Positions 23,199 through 35,060 of a DNA stretch of 64,000 bases are shown here, piece by piece. The first letter of the stretch is position 1; every line of letters starts with the position of its first letter. The stretch is from Thinopyrum elongatum (taxonomy: Eukaryota; Streptophyta; Magnoliopsida; Poales; Poaceae): assembly GCA_011799875.1 (NCBI GenBank), contig CM022297.1, forward strand, positions 521,214,941 to 521,278,940. The letters run 5' to 3'. The notes beneath the pieces are model-generated. The model searched no databases. It was not told the DNA's origin and was given only the letters and a program-made list of their open reading frames with translations. The position numbers were made by a program, and so were the translations under genes.

Positions 23199-23296
23199 AT
23201 GACGAAGCCCCTGAGACCGTTGCCCCCGCCGACGGCTACTACTACTACCCTCCTGGCGAGTACTACTACGAGGAGCCGACCGACGACCAGGAGTAG
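23199..23296 (+). other. LTR mini-exon beta (5' LTR)
   Basis: 98 bases after acceptor-like GACCAG, ending in TAG. Joined to alpha (one base plus two) it encodes an acidic, tyrosine-rich tail (ADGYYYYPPGEYYYEEP) ending DDQE. The reversed LTR at 36764 has a block of exactly 98 bases in the same phase (37140-37043), also ending DDQE. Confidence 0.45.
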
Positions 23297-23589
23297 GTTC
23301 GGAGGGTCCCAGGCAGGAGGCATGTGCCTTTCGATCGTAGCATTTATTTTTGCCTCGCCTTCCTAAAGGCTTACCTCTATTTCTGTAATATATCTGTACC
23401 CAGATATCTGATGCTTGTATGCCATCGAGCTATGTATTCGAGCCCTCGAGGCCCTGGCTTGTAATATAAAGCTTGTATGACTTTATTTATGTTTTAGAGT
23501 TGTGTTGTGATATCTTCAAGTGAGTCCTTAGGCTTGATCGTGCGCATTTGCGTGTATGATTAGTGCACGATTAAGCCAGGGTCGTCACA

Positions 23590-26252
23590 GGTTGGTATCA
23601 GAGCCGACTGCCTGTAGGATCCCCCTTTCCAACTCCTTGGCCGAAGTTGAGTCTAGTGGTCCAAAACTATTTTACTAACTTGGCTGTGTGGCTTACGGGC
23701 CAACATCGCCAATTGGGTGGTATTAGGATCTTTTATTCCTCGTCTATACTCTGGGACTCTGATCTCTCGTCTATTCGGGTTTAACATTTTACTAACTCTG
23801 ACATTAGGTTCTCGTACCCACTTCCTCCCGGAGAGCCCCGACATTACCGATGATCGCTTGCTTCGCCAGAAGATTCTGCGGATACTCCTCGATGTTTCTC
23901 GAGACCCTGTGCCCACTGCCTTGCAGTTCATGACCACCGGTAATCCCCGTGAATAACATCCTTGCCGCTTGTACCTTCATCCCCAGTTGCTCCTGTTGTT
24001 ACCAGATACCCCTAGTACTCTCCGTTGTCCCGAAAATCCTCTGCAGCCTATTGCTCATGAAATTCTTGCCTGCTTGCATTATGGATAGTTCCATATGACA
24101 AGTAATCATTGTTGATATCCCTTGTCACTATCATTCTGGCATCATTAATTCAACCTGTGTGCGAATACTCACAATCATCAGTTGTTTCCTACTAATTCAT
24201 CCTTCCGGCTCAGACGTCATTCTGGATATGAGCTGGTTCTCGGTAAATCAATTCTTGATTGATTGGCCATCTAATTCTATTTAACATATTCATCTTTTTA
24301 TCAGAGCCTCTGTCTCTGATTCCCTGATTTTGAAATCGTAAACCCTCCATATTCAAGCTTCGGCTTATTAAGATGTTTCCATAAACCGATTCCTTTGCCT
24401 CCCTTCTTCTTCTGGTTGAGTACCGATACTCACAGCAGATCCTTGCGGACCACCTGACCTTTTGGTGGATTACTATCCGGCAGCTCCTTTATATTTTAAA
24501 TCATTGACGACTTTCCCCTGACACAAAATGCCTCTGGCGAACAGTATCATCTACTCCGTATCGCCAACCCTTTGCTTTCGAGCGTGTATCCGTCGCTCCT
24601 ATTATTGTGTTGTATAGCTTCGTAAAAATGTCCCGATGGGTTGAACCTATGCTTTCCCTAATTCGTGTGAACTCGAAAGTTATGCGAGTCATACACATCT
24701 GGTGTTTCGCCAGATAAATTCCAACACTACAACTCCATCGAAAACGAGGAGTAAATGAAAGGTTATGCATTGAAGAAGTGGGAGTCGACCTTGAACTTTT
24801 GTGGTCATTCCCATGGACCCGATGTAGAACTTATCATGGAAGCTGCTCGTAAAAATAATTATTTCCTTGGTACAAGTTCATCTTGTGCCTATGAATTGAT
24901 CCCTTGCAATCGTGGTTCCGACCATATTTCCTCCTTGATTGCATTCTCCGGATAAGTTAAAATACTTATTCTCTGCAAATCATTTTCCCCGTCCAACCTT
25001 TATTCCGATTCACCTTCCGGTATTACCCCTAGTACTTGTTACTGGGAAGTTTAATACCCCATCACAAAATTCCTAGCCTGATCGGCTATATCATCATCGT
25101 ATCGATTTTTAATTATGCTACCTAGTCTTTATGCCCGGAGCAACTTTCGATGATGAGCTAAGCTTACGTCGATCTTCCCCATCTTATCATTTTACCTCGA
25201 ACAACAAGCTTGTCTTCGAGCTTGTGTCAAATCCGTGGCTTCAATAACCTTTCGCTTCATCCCCCCTTTTGACTAAGATGTCATCGCCGATCGATTTCAT
25301 CTTTAAATCTTTCGACAAGTGTGTCGAGATCATCATCAACATTCTGAGCTCTTCCAGGATATCAATTGAATTCATGGCCAGAAATACCATCCCTGCCCCT
25401 CGATGATTTGTGATATCATCAATGACATCTTGACTTTCTGCCAACACATACCTGGCTGTGCTTGGTTATTCCTTACGTTCTAAGATAATCTTGGAACTGT
25501 TTCTCGGTATCTCTTAAACACATCTTCCTTTCCATTGGACTGTTTGACCTGATAATCATATTTTTCTTCCTTTCCATTGGTTTGTTTAACCTTTCTTGTG
25601 ATCTATATGATATAAGCAGAAATGAATTCCCTGCTTATATAATACCCTGGTATACAACTCTGTCAGTAAGACCCTGTTACTATTGTTGATGACATTCCGG
25701 TAACCACCGATGGACGAGAACTTTGCCTATTGGTCCACCTCGTTTCAACGAGCAGGAAAATGGTTCTCTTCGTCCCTCGCCCTTGGTACTGATGATGCCG
25801 CCGACACAACTGGCAGGCTACCATCTGACATGCCTTACTAGTGTGACCATACAAGATGTCACCATCCTTTCTACTTTCGATCGGCCCTTATCACAGTTCC
25901 ACAGGATCGGAACCTGACTCTCCAGTATATCTTTGATTCTGAAGTATCATATGCTCTTGGCTTTGAGTGTTATCACGAGCCACCTTTCGAGAGATGATTT
26001 ACTCCCGGTACCCTGAACCCCTTTTCACTCTTTGTTCAGGTATCGATCGAATGTACCTTCGCGTGAAACTTCTTAACGTACCTTCATACTTTGCTCTCGA
26101 CGTATTCTTAAGCTTCAACTCGAGAGATACTCTTGCCACAAACCCTGAACTGACTACTAGAGAATCAAACCTATAAAGGACAACTCTTCCAAAGTTATCC
26201 TTTACTTCCCCACTTAAATCTCGGGACGAAATTTCTTGTAGTGAAGGAGATT
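23590..26252 (+). other. Internal region of the non-autonomous element
   Basis: No frame longer than about 95 codons and no gag or pol motif. The first ~240 bp match the coding Gypsy leader. The last ~30 bp hold a purine-rich primer (GTGAAGGAGATT) before the 3' LTR. The middle is of unknown origin. Confidence 0.7.
23593..23610 (+). other. Primer-binding site of the non-autonomous element
   Basis: TGGTATCAGAGCCGACTG begins three bases after the 5' LTR end. It is complementary to initiator-methionine tRNA and identical to the site of the coding Gypsy element at 51419-51436. Confidence 0.9.
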
Positions 26253-29200
26253 TGTAACATCCCCAGATGTTAACCCTGTCATCAAGCTAATTAATGTGCC
26301 ATGTCATCATATTTTACTAAGTCAAAATGCCACTTGTCTCAAATTCAAATTCAAAATCAAAGTGAAATTTAAAGCTGCACAAAAGTTGCTGGAAAAATGT
26401 TCATCAGTTAGCAAATATTCCATAACATTTATTTGTTAAGGAATACAACATTCCACTTGAGCAAAGATGAGCATCAGCAATTATAACAGCACCATTTCAG
26501 CATTTCTAAATGCTATTCTATTTTTGTAAAATACAAATGAGTTCCCAAAAATCACCAAACTTTTTGTGGCAATGCTAGAAATTGCAATACACTTGTGTGA
26601 ACAAGATTCACACTTGAACAAATTCAATTGGCAGCTCATTTAAATCAAAAACCCTCTCTGGAAATAGAAAACAGAAAAAGGAGTTAGAGAAAAGAAAGGA
26701 GGGAGGCCACTGTGGCCTCGGCCCAGCGCCACAGGCACGGCCCAGCCCACCAGGATCGTCTCCCTCCTCCCCGTGTCAGCGCGCGCGCGCACCTGAGCCG
26801 GCGATGGCCAGCTGTTGGCCATCCCCCGGCGCCGCTGCCGCCGCGATGGGGACCTAGGGCACTCCCCCAGGTGAACCCTAGCCCCACTCCTCTCTCTCGA
26901 TCCGGCTCATCCCGAACGCAGTCACTGCCGTCGCCGCGTCGATCCCGCGACCATCGGCCACCGCACGCCTCTCCACCACGTCGTAGAGGATCGCCATCGT
27001 CCGCTGCGTCTTCAGACGCCACCAGTTGGAGCCGGGAGCCACTGCTCCGAGCCCGGCGACATCTTCTTCTTCCTCGGGCCGCTGTCGACCATCTTCGATT
27101 CCGGTCGCTGCGCTACGCTACTAAGCCTCCGACGGCCACCGTGTGCCCCGCGGTGAGCTTCTCCACCTCCTCCTCCTCCACATTTGGCCTCGCACGCTCG
27201 CTAGCTGCTACGCCACGCCCGAACACGCTGCCGCCGACGAACTCGCCGTCGTGGCCTCCGTCACAGTCACGCGCGGCCGAGCCCAGCATCGAGCTCCTGG
27301 AGCTCGTGCGAACTCAACGTGACCCCTAGCACGCCTTCCTGTGCCGAGCAGCACTGGATCCACAGACGCCCGACTCCGGCCTCCGCCGGCGACGAACTAG
27401 CGCTCGACTCCGGCTGTTTTAGCTCGCGTTAGTACCGCAGATCGATGCGGGATGTTGTCCCCGTTCGAATGAGACCAACCGCCGTCGTTTTGGGCGCCGG
27501 ACGGTGATTTCCGATGAGGTCCGTGGCTGCGCCGCCGCGATTTTGGCCGCCGGAGCAACTCCGGCGAAGCCGCCGACGTGGACGCGTGGGACCCGCTCCA
27601 GAGCCATTGCCAGTGGGCCCTGGGGGTCCCAGTTGACTGGGTTGACCCAGTCAACTGCTGACTGGGCAGCCCAGTGTCACTGACACGCGGGCCCCATCGT
27701 GTTTTTATTAACTAAAAATGTTTTTATAAATAACAGATAGTTAATTAAGTTAATTAGTCACTGACAGGTGGGGTCCAGTAGTTAATTAGAATTAGTTTAG
27801 CTTAATTTAAACTCTGTTTTAACAACAGAGGCTGACATGTGGGGCCCACTGGTCAGGTTTGACCTGGTCAGTGCGGTTGTTGACTGCTGATGTCATCCCC
27901 GCGTCATGCTGACGTCATAACTCTTTTTTGTTAATAAAAATAATTTCAGAAATAGTTTAAATCTTTGAAAATTCATAACTTTTAAACCGTAGCTCAGATC
28001 GAAGAACTTTCTACATGAAAGTTGATCAGAAAGACGAGACAAAGCTGACCGTGCCGTCTGTTTCCGTGACGGGACCCTCTACGGAGGTGAACCCATAACC
28101 TTTAGCCTGTTTCCGGTAGATGAATAGTGCATAACTACCGGTTAATAATTCTAACTTAAACCCTAAAATAACTAATATGACTTAGACATATGTTTAGGCA
28201 ACCCTGCACTGCATTATAGCATAGCATGCTCTGTGTTGCATATATTTGCTGTGTATTTATTTGTTTCCTCCGCCTCTTCTCTCCCGATAGACCCCGACGT
28301 CGACGTAGCTCCCGAGATCGACGCAGCTACGGAGTACGACTACGTCCCCGACGACATCGTTGACGACCTTGCCCTTACCGCAGAGCAACCAGGCAAGCAC
28401 CCCCCCTTTTGAGCATTCCGATATTGCCTATTCTCTTCTCCCTTATGCTTGCATTAGAATTGCTACTGTTACTGTTATCCTATATCTGCTGCATAGCCTG
28501 TTTATTGTAACCTGCTTTTGTTACCTACCTGTTTGTCCTAAACTGCTTAGTATAGTCTGGGTAGAGACCCATCAGAGACCCCCACCTTGTCCCAACAGCC
28601 CCGCTGGATTATCAAAAGACCCGATCAACGGGATTGAAGACCAGGCCCCGGCACCGCACATCACTTCCCTCTTAGTTGCTCGACACTACGGGGTTACTAT
28701 CGAGTGCCGAGGGTGATACCTCGTTAGCACTTCTGATGTTAACCTTGTAGGTTAGTTAATCGGTCGTGGTCGGCGAGGGTGATTCCTCCTACACCACCCC
28801 CGATAACATCGTCATCGTATGACTTCTCAAGAGTGGACCCCGAGGGTGATTCCTCCTTCGTTCACCTTGACGTTAACATCAGGTGGGATTCCATCGAGGG
28901 TGATTCCTCAGGGTTCCCCCTTTGGTGTTAGACACACGGTTACTATTGTTACTATGACTTTACACTGAACCATGTTACTAAAGACGGGTCGGCCCTGAGG
29001 GGTACCCGCGCGAGCTTAATTGCGAGTGATGAGGAGTCGGCTTGACCTGGAGGGTGCCCGCGAGATAAACACGAGGCGTGGCCGGGCATTCTTAGCCCTT
29101 GCCGCAAGTCCTCGAGACGGGGCGACGGGGTCACACCGATCGTGAGTCTCTGCTCGTTTCCGCGTGCTCCTAATCCACTAACGGTTTGGATATTTGATCC

Positions 29201-30375
29201 GAGGGGCCTCTGGCCTGATAGCACTAACCATCACATGGGCATAGTATGGGCGTTCTGCGTCGTATACTTCAGCCGAAGCTTAATGGACGTCAGCGACTGA
29301 GCGGCGCGCGCCGTGTTGGACTGGTAACGCCCTGCGCTTGTATAAGGGGGGCTAGGTCTGCTCTCGGCCGTGAACGTAACGTGCAGGAGTTCCCGGGGCG
29401 ATGGCCCAAGACCCCTGGGGGCATATGTTTAGTCTTGTGTGCTGACCTCTCTGTTAAGTATTCGGTCGGGTTGCAGCATATCGTTTGGCCAAGGCCGGCC
29501 GGAGTTAAGCAAGCGTGGTGGGTTACTTGGTGCACCCCTGCAGGGAAGAACTAATCTATCGATAGCCAGTCCTACGGTAACGGACACTCGGAGTTGTATC
29601 CCGATCGGTACAACTAGAACTGGTTACTTGAGATGATAACTGGATAGTATGGCTCTGCGATTGCTTTCTCGCAAGGAGTCGAGAAAGGATCTCTGGGCGA
29701 GGTTGTTGACACTACTACTTCTACTGCTTTACTTTATGCTAATCTACACTCTTCTAATGCTGCAAGACCGCTGAAGATGATGAAGATGCTAGTCTTCGAT
29801 AGGACTAGTCCTTCTCTCTTTATTCTGGCATTTCTGCAGCCCTGTCCACATATACAGTCTCCCTTTGAAAATGTTGCATATGTAGTATAGATCCTTGCTT
29901 GCTGAGTACTTCGGATGAGTACTCACGTTTGCTTTGCTTTCCTTTTTCCCCATATCCTTTTGGTGCGACCAGATGACGAAGCCCCAGAGACCGTTGCCCC
30001 CGCCGACGGCTACTACTACTACCCTCCTGGCGAGTACTACTACGAGGAGCCGACCGACGACCAGGAGTAGGTTCGGAGGGTCCCAGGCAGGAGGCCTGTG
30101 CCTTTCGATCGTAGTTTTTATTTTTGCCTCGCCTTCCTAAAGGCTTACCTCTATTTCTGTAATATATCTGTACCCAGATATCTGATGCTTCCGCTGACGC
30201 TTGTATGCTATCGAGCTATGTATTCGAGCCCTCGAGGCCCTGGCTTGTAATATAAAGCTTGTATGACTTTATTTATGTTTTAGAGTTGTGTTGTGATATC
30301 TTCAAGTGAGTCCTTAGTCTTGATCGTGCGCATTTGCGTGTATGATTAGTGCATGATTAAGCCGGGGTCGTCACA
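26253..30375 (+). repeat. 3' LTR of the non-autonomous element
   Basis: 4,123 bp and very similar to the 5' LTR, so the insertion is fairly young. Mini-exon alpha is at 28291-28392, beta at 29973-30070, and hairpin motifs at 28708, 28774, 28841 and 28895. Confidence 0.9.
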
Positions 30376-30836
30376 CCAATCCATGGCTTGGCGCAGCCAC
30401 CGGTGGCCGGAAAAGCCAAATCCGGCCGCCGCGTCGAACAATCGCTGATCTGCAACTTTCCGGCCCGCCGACGCAGGAGGAAGTGGCGGAGGGCAAGCTC
30501 GGGCGTGTGGCGGCCCTCCGGCGTGATCCCGCCGGCTAGTTTGGCCGGAATCATAGGCGGTGGCCCGGCGGGGAAATGCGCGGGGCGAGGGGGAGAGGGG
30601 CAGCGGTGGGTGGGGAAAAGCGCGGGCTGAAATTCCCCCCCCCCCACCAACCGCTATATACAGGGCGCCGACGGGCCGAGGGGGGACCCGCGTTTTCGCG
30701 GGTTGGGACGGGAATTATGCCGCGCCCCACAACATTTTTTACGGGTCGGATGCGTTTGCAAGGTCTGGTCGGGCAGGATTTTTCGCGCGGACCCGCATTT
30801 TGGCTGTTATTTTGCGGGTCGCTGCTAGAGATGCTC

Positions 30837-31096
30837 TAATAATAGATGTTGGTCCATGTAGAAATGGTCGATGAACTATCAATCAGAAACATCAGCAACA
30901 TGCTATTATACTTGCTGATTTTTGCAACACTGCATGATGTGTGCCTCTAATATTATCATCTCCCGAAGTTAACTAAATGCAAAATAATACATGAAGCATA
31001 ATAATTAATAAAATTTGCTATTGACAAGTAACTTTTACGAAATCCGAGGTACCACAAAATAAACATAATTGTTCTTGTAACAAGTAAGACAACATC
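30837..31096. other. Unassigned sequence downstream of the beta-barrel gene
   Basis: AT-rich, without recognised features. It probably includes the 3' untranslated region of the minus-strand gene. Confidence 0.4.
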
Positions 31097-31216
31097 CTAT
31101 GTGTAGGCTCTGAGCCCTGCTGGTAAATGTGACGATGCACATATGCGGTTCTTCCCATTCTCTCTCACAAGATCTGGTGCAAAGTCCTCGTTTAAACCGA
31201 ATCAGCTACTTGGTAA
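31097..31216 (-). pseudogene. Former last exon of the OM47-like gene
   Basis: After ATTGCAG the minus strand reads (S)YQVADSV then TAA. In the next frame NEDFAPDLVRENGKNRI continues to a stop at 31097-31099. Both parts resemble the conserved C-terminal region of the family, so a small deletion or shift inside the exon broke it, in addition to the two stops at the end of exon 13. Confidence 0.6.
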
Positions 31217-31342
31217 CTGCAATCCAATAATATTGGGAAAGTAGTCTTATTAGCACAACATTCAATATGAACTCTTGAATAAAAGCACCATTTTTAAGTT
31301 TACAATACAACCAGTAAGATAAATAACGGACCTGGCTTCTTA

Positions 31343-34300
31343 TCATATATCCTCGACACGGAATCCAACTCCGTATGATCTAGTGCCTTGCTGGTGATCA
31401 TTTTCGACTGCAAGCAAGAAATTATAATTAATTTAGTTGTGCCACTCAGAGTGCTTAGGGTAAACACTTTTCGCTAGCCTATCCCAATTCACGATGAACA
31501 AAAAATTATAATTAATGACCTATGCAGGAACACGAAAAAATAGAAGCAAAACGAGTTTGGTAGTAGCCTTTCGCCAAAAGAATAAAAAAGTTATATTCGC
31601 AAATGATTATTTCTTAAGAAGTTGAAGGATGCAAACCTGTGGCGCTAAATGTTAAGAAGGGTTTCCACCAAGAATTGCACACCAAAGCAGCAGATGACTT
31701 GGAGGAGCCCACCTTCCCCTGTTTAGAAAACAATACTGATTTTTAGATATAAATAGATATAAATTACTATATATAAAGGTGGACTCATTGCAATAACACA
31801 TTTTAGTGGGGACATTTTATTACATGCCATGTCTTACTTTGGCTTGCCATTTTATCAGAGGCTAAACTAAAACACAAATTCGAGTAGAAAGGAAGTATAT
31901 AAATATGCACACACACTGATTTTTTTCTTATCTATATGCACATACTAATGCAGGGATACATAACACATTTCACAATTAAGGCCTATAATTAATAAAGAGG
32001 GGTGCAACTAACCTTTACTAATAAACTTGAATTAGGCTGCCAACTGGCAGCTACCTGAAACAAGGAATCGTCCGCCTTGTTGTCTGTTGGCTTGTCTTTC
32101 TCCAAGCTAAAAAATCATACAGAACTGAAAGTTGTCAGGTCCTTAGGTGCATCAATGCAAAACCGAGAAATATCTCCTCATTTGAGATTTACCTTCTGTT
32201 CAATTCAAGCCCAAAATCAACGTAGCCTTTGGTTCCAAAAAAGGGAACATCTTCATTTATTTCCTACAGATAGGGACAAAAGGTATCCAATAAAATTTTA
32301 ATATTTCTTTGTGACAACTAGAGGCTAAAATACTATGATTCAGACAAGACAAATTAGCCCATCTTTAACAAATTGACATGGTATTTCAATGGAACTGGAA
32401 GGCTCAACTGAACCTTAGCAATAAAGAAGTCAAATTCGAGTATGAAGAGTGTCAGAGTTTTTTCTTTAAACATTCACGGGGAAAGGCTCCCCTAGTAGCA
32501 GAGTTATAGAGTTAAATAAGTTGGTAAATGGGAGGAAATAATCTATGGACCACGAACGGAAATATAACTACACTTACCTTTGTGTCGATAACATGGCGCC
32601 TATAGAATGATGCAACCAGCTGCACATCAAAGAAAAGAAAATTTCATTGCGAGTTCCAATAAAGGTAAAAGTATCCTAATACATACTATGGTTTTGCTTT
32701 AGCAATCTAATTGGTCTCTTCTTGATAAATAGGTGATTATTCTGTCCTACCTAGAAACAAACAAAGAGAGAACGAAACATGCATATGCACCATATTTCAC
32801 TCTGATGGATCAGTTGCTGAATACTCTGTTTTAAGTCAAAACCAGATATTTACGATGAAGCACATACTGTACAAGTTTTAACTTCTAAAAATATAACTCT
32901 TGTGTGTAGCAGTGGAAGTTGAACAATTTCATTGTTCAAAAACATGAGTTCCTATTCAACAGAGTTAAAAGGAATATCATTTTAATCCAAGCATCAAGTG
33001 TCCATCATCATACTCTGTTTACAATCTTGCCAAAAGACTAAGTGTTGCAAGCTAACAAAAAGATGTGAGTCTCTTATCGGGTAAGAAGCAAACTAAAACA
33101 AACCTGTGTACTTCGAAGAAGCTCTAGAGCAAAAATGTATGAAGGACTGAGTAGGCTAGTTGACCCTGTGCCATAACTGATTGCACAATTCCAGTTCTTC
33201 AAGTCATTAAAAGGCGCAGTGTTATTGCTTTCACCTGCTGGACCTGCTGAAGTATTATAGACACAAAAGTAGAATTAAATTCTTGATGCCCAAACTAGAG
33301 ATAAACTAGAAGATATGTATCTGACCGAGGCTCTCTTGCTTATTTTTTCACTTGGCTTGACAACTTATTGAGACTAGTTTCTGACTATACGTGTGAATCA
33401 CAATGAACTTTGATGATGGTCATTAATATTCATGCGGAGTAAAACATAGGTCCTAATGTTGATTGAAGGTTAAATAAGTAATAACACTCACCAAGTGGCT
33501 TGTACTGTACCCCTGCGCTTAATCTTCCTTCCCTCGTAACCAGCCATGCACCATAGGGGACCTCACCAGATACTATGCAAAGAGAAGCAATGATATCAGC
33601 ATATCATGGCATGTAATTGGAAGTATAGTATAGAACAATTAAATTGTTTCAAAGCTAAGATGGACATCTACTTGGGCATAGATTATTTTCACTATACCAT
33701 TTCGAAGTTCCAACCAAAGATATAAATAATAGCATACCAGCAAATGGCAGGAAGGACGCTCCAACCGACAGATTCTTCGAACCATATCTGACACCCATGA
33801 CACCGTAATCTTCTTTACCCTGCCCTCTGCGGGCCAGGAAAATTCAACTTGGTTAGTCATTCTTACGGTGTGCAATCATATTCAGAATCAAACAACAACG
33901 AGAAAAATCTTTTAGTGAATCATGAAAATACACACTTATCATAACATGAACTAACATCTGATCGGGAATTAAGCAAAACGCAACAACTCTACGCATGATG
34001 TGCAACCCAGCAAGACATACAGTTAGCTTACCTGTTTGCCATAAGCAAAGGGAATGTTCCGAAGGCGCCAACACCATACTTTGGATAGTAAGCACATGAT
34101 TTCACCTGCAACATACTGGATATACAAGTCATAACAACCCAAGTTAACACAATTAATCCATGCACATCTCACAACAACACTACTAGTAAATGTTGCTAGC
34201 CGTGCGCTTACGGTTTTGCGGTTGACGCGAGCAGGTCCACATATGTGTTGGGATTATCCAAATCCCTGCACAGAAAACAGTAAATCCATTTTGTGTTTAG

Positions 34301-34884
34301 GGTACATGTCACAGAATATAATAGGCTTGGTGAACATATATATGAAGGTAATCACGCACCTCTGCCACCGAAACATGGCCTCCCCGCCAGCTGGAGACAT
34401 CTAGTGAGTTTTAAGTTAGGGAAAGTTAAACGACACTTCTTTGATCTTTCGCTAACTCAGGAACTATTAACTAAAAAGGGGGTCAAAATCGTATCAGGTT
34501 GAACAAACAAGCATAATTTAATTTTTCTTTTCTTGTGTGAAAGGATACGGCGGCACTGAGTTGAACAGTAGGATCCTCCGGCGTCTTCAATATGATGCCG
34601 GCGTTGACGCTGCCTGGCTGATGGAAGTAGTCGTCGAACAGGCTGCGAAGCTGGAGCTTGCCGAACATGATCTCGTACGCCGGCACCGCCATCCTGCATG
34701 GAGTAAGATTCAAAATAAATTGCAGTGCTTGCATGCTGTGCAAGGTAGTATAATGCATGACCGATTCACATGGAAGCTACGACGGAGATGCAAGGAGACG
34801 GCGGCCGGACCTGGTGCGGGCGGCGGTGGGGCTGGGGAAGTCGGAGAGGGGCGGCACGACAGAGTCCATCTTCCTTGGCACCAT
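31343..34884 (-). CDS. OM47: OM47/VDAC-like mitochondrial outer-membrane beta-barrel protein (3' end decayed)
   Basis: Thirteen minus-strand exons join in phase, all but one intron with GT-AG borders read directly: 34811-34884, 34549-34693, 34360-34400, 34212-34265, 34032-34115, 33738-33826, 33492-33572, 33104-33246, 32578-32619, 32193-32263, 32013-32106, 31637-31718 and 31332-31407 (first stop at 31343-31345). The protein starts MVPRKMDSVVPP, then GKLQLRSLFDDYF, AYYPKYGVGAFG, EDYGVMGVRYGS, NWNCAISYGTGS and VAASWQPN. From memory these match plant OM47 (Arabidopsis At3g27930 type), a 19-strand-like barrel of the VDAC class reported in the mitochondrial outer membrane. The frame ends after GVGFRVED-Ile with TGA then TAA. 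The expected tail (SYQVAD..., NEDFAPDLVRENGK) survives in exon 14 (31097-31216) but behind these stops and a further stop or frameshift. The protein would therefore lose about 50 C-terminal residues. Confidence 0.85.
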
Positions 34885-34985
34885 CGATCCTTATTTGCTT
34901 CCTTCCGGCTCGAGATCGTGCCGATGGACAAGCTAGCTGACGAGAGAGATGGGGTTTGTGTATGCCTTCGTCTTCGTTCGCGCCT

Positions 34986-34996
34986 GTTATTTATAC
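34986..34996 (-). promoter_or_regulatory. TATA box of the OM47-like gene
   Basis: The minus strand reads GTATAAATAA about 105 bp upstream of the ATG at 34884. A start site some 30 bp downstream would leave a leader of about 75 bp. This is a normal plant promoter layout and supports a once-active gene. Confidence 0.6.
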
Positions 34997-35060
34997 ATCT
35001 TCTTTCTTTCTTGCTGGACAAGGTTTTTTTTTCAGACAGAGAGAGATTGATGTGTGCAAG

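Larger units (their letters stand above)
19429..23589 (+). repeat. 5' LTR of the non-autonomous element
   Basis: 4,161 bp. It contains a GC-rich part (19880-20860), four copies of the CGAGGGTGATWCCTC hairpin motif (21911, 21977, 22044, 22098) and the two small exon-like frames at 21494-21595 and 23199-23296. The frames in the GC-rich part are not called as genes. Confidence 0.9.
19429..30375 (+). mobile_element. Non-autonomous long-LTR Gypsy-type element
   Basis: Two ~4.1-kb LTRs flank only 2,663 bp of internal sequence without gag or pol. The ends are TGTAACATCCCC and GTCGTCACA. The flanking pentamers are CTAAT (19424-19428) and CCAAT (30376-30380), one transition apart. The first ~240 bp after the LTR (23590-23830) resemble the leader of the coding Gypsy element at 51440-51200 (minus), including the 18-base primer site TGGTATCAGAGCCGACTG. 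The 3' side keeps the Gypsy-like CTCGGGACGAAATTTCTTG before the LTR. It is probably mobilised by a coding relative. Confidence 0.85.
18531..30836. mobile_element. TIR element with GAGCATMTC ends, split by an LTR element
   Basis: The left end reads GAGCATATCTAGTAG; the right end, reversed, reads GAGCATCTCTAGCAG. Both ends continue into sequence rich in GACCCGCAAAA and ACGGGTC blocks, so the outer ~200 bp can fold on themselves. TAA flanks both sides (18528-18530 and 30837-30839), a 3-bp duplication compatible with PIF/Harbinger. Without the LTR insertion (19429-30375) the element would be about 1.35 kb and has no recognisable transposase. Superfamily is inferred, not shown. Confidence 0.6.

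Noticed and set aside
23593..23610. tRNA-like text TGGTATCAGAGCC
   Set aside because: It is a primer-binding site complementary to a tRNA 3' end, next to LTR borders. No tRNA fold around it.
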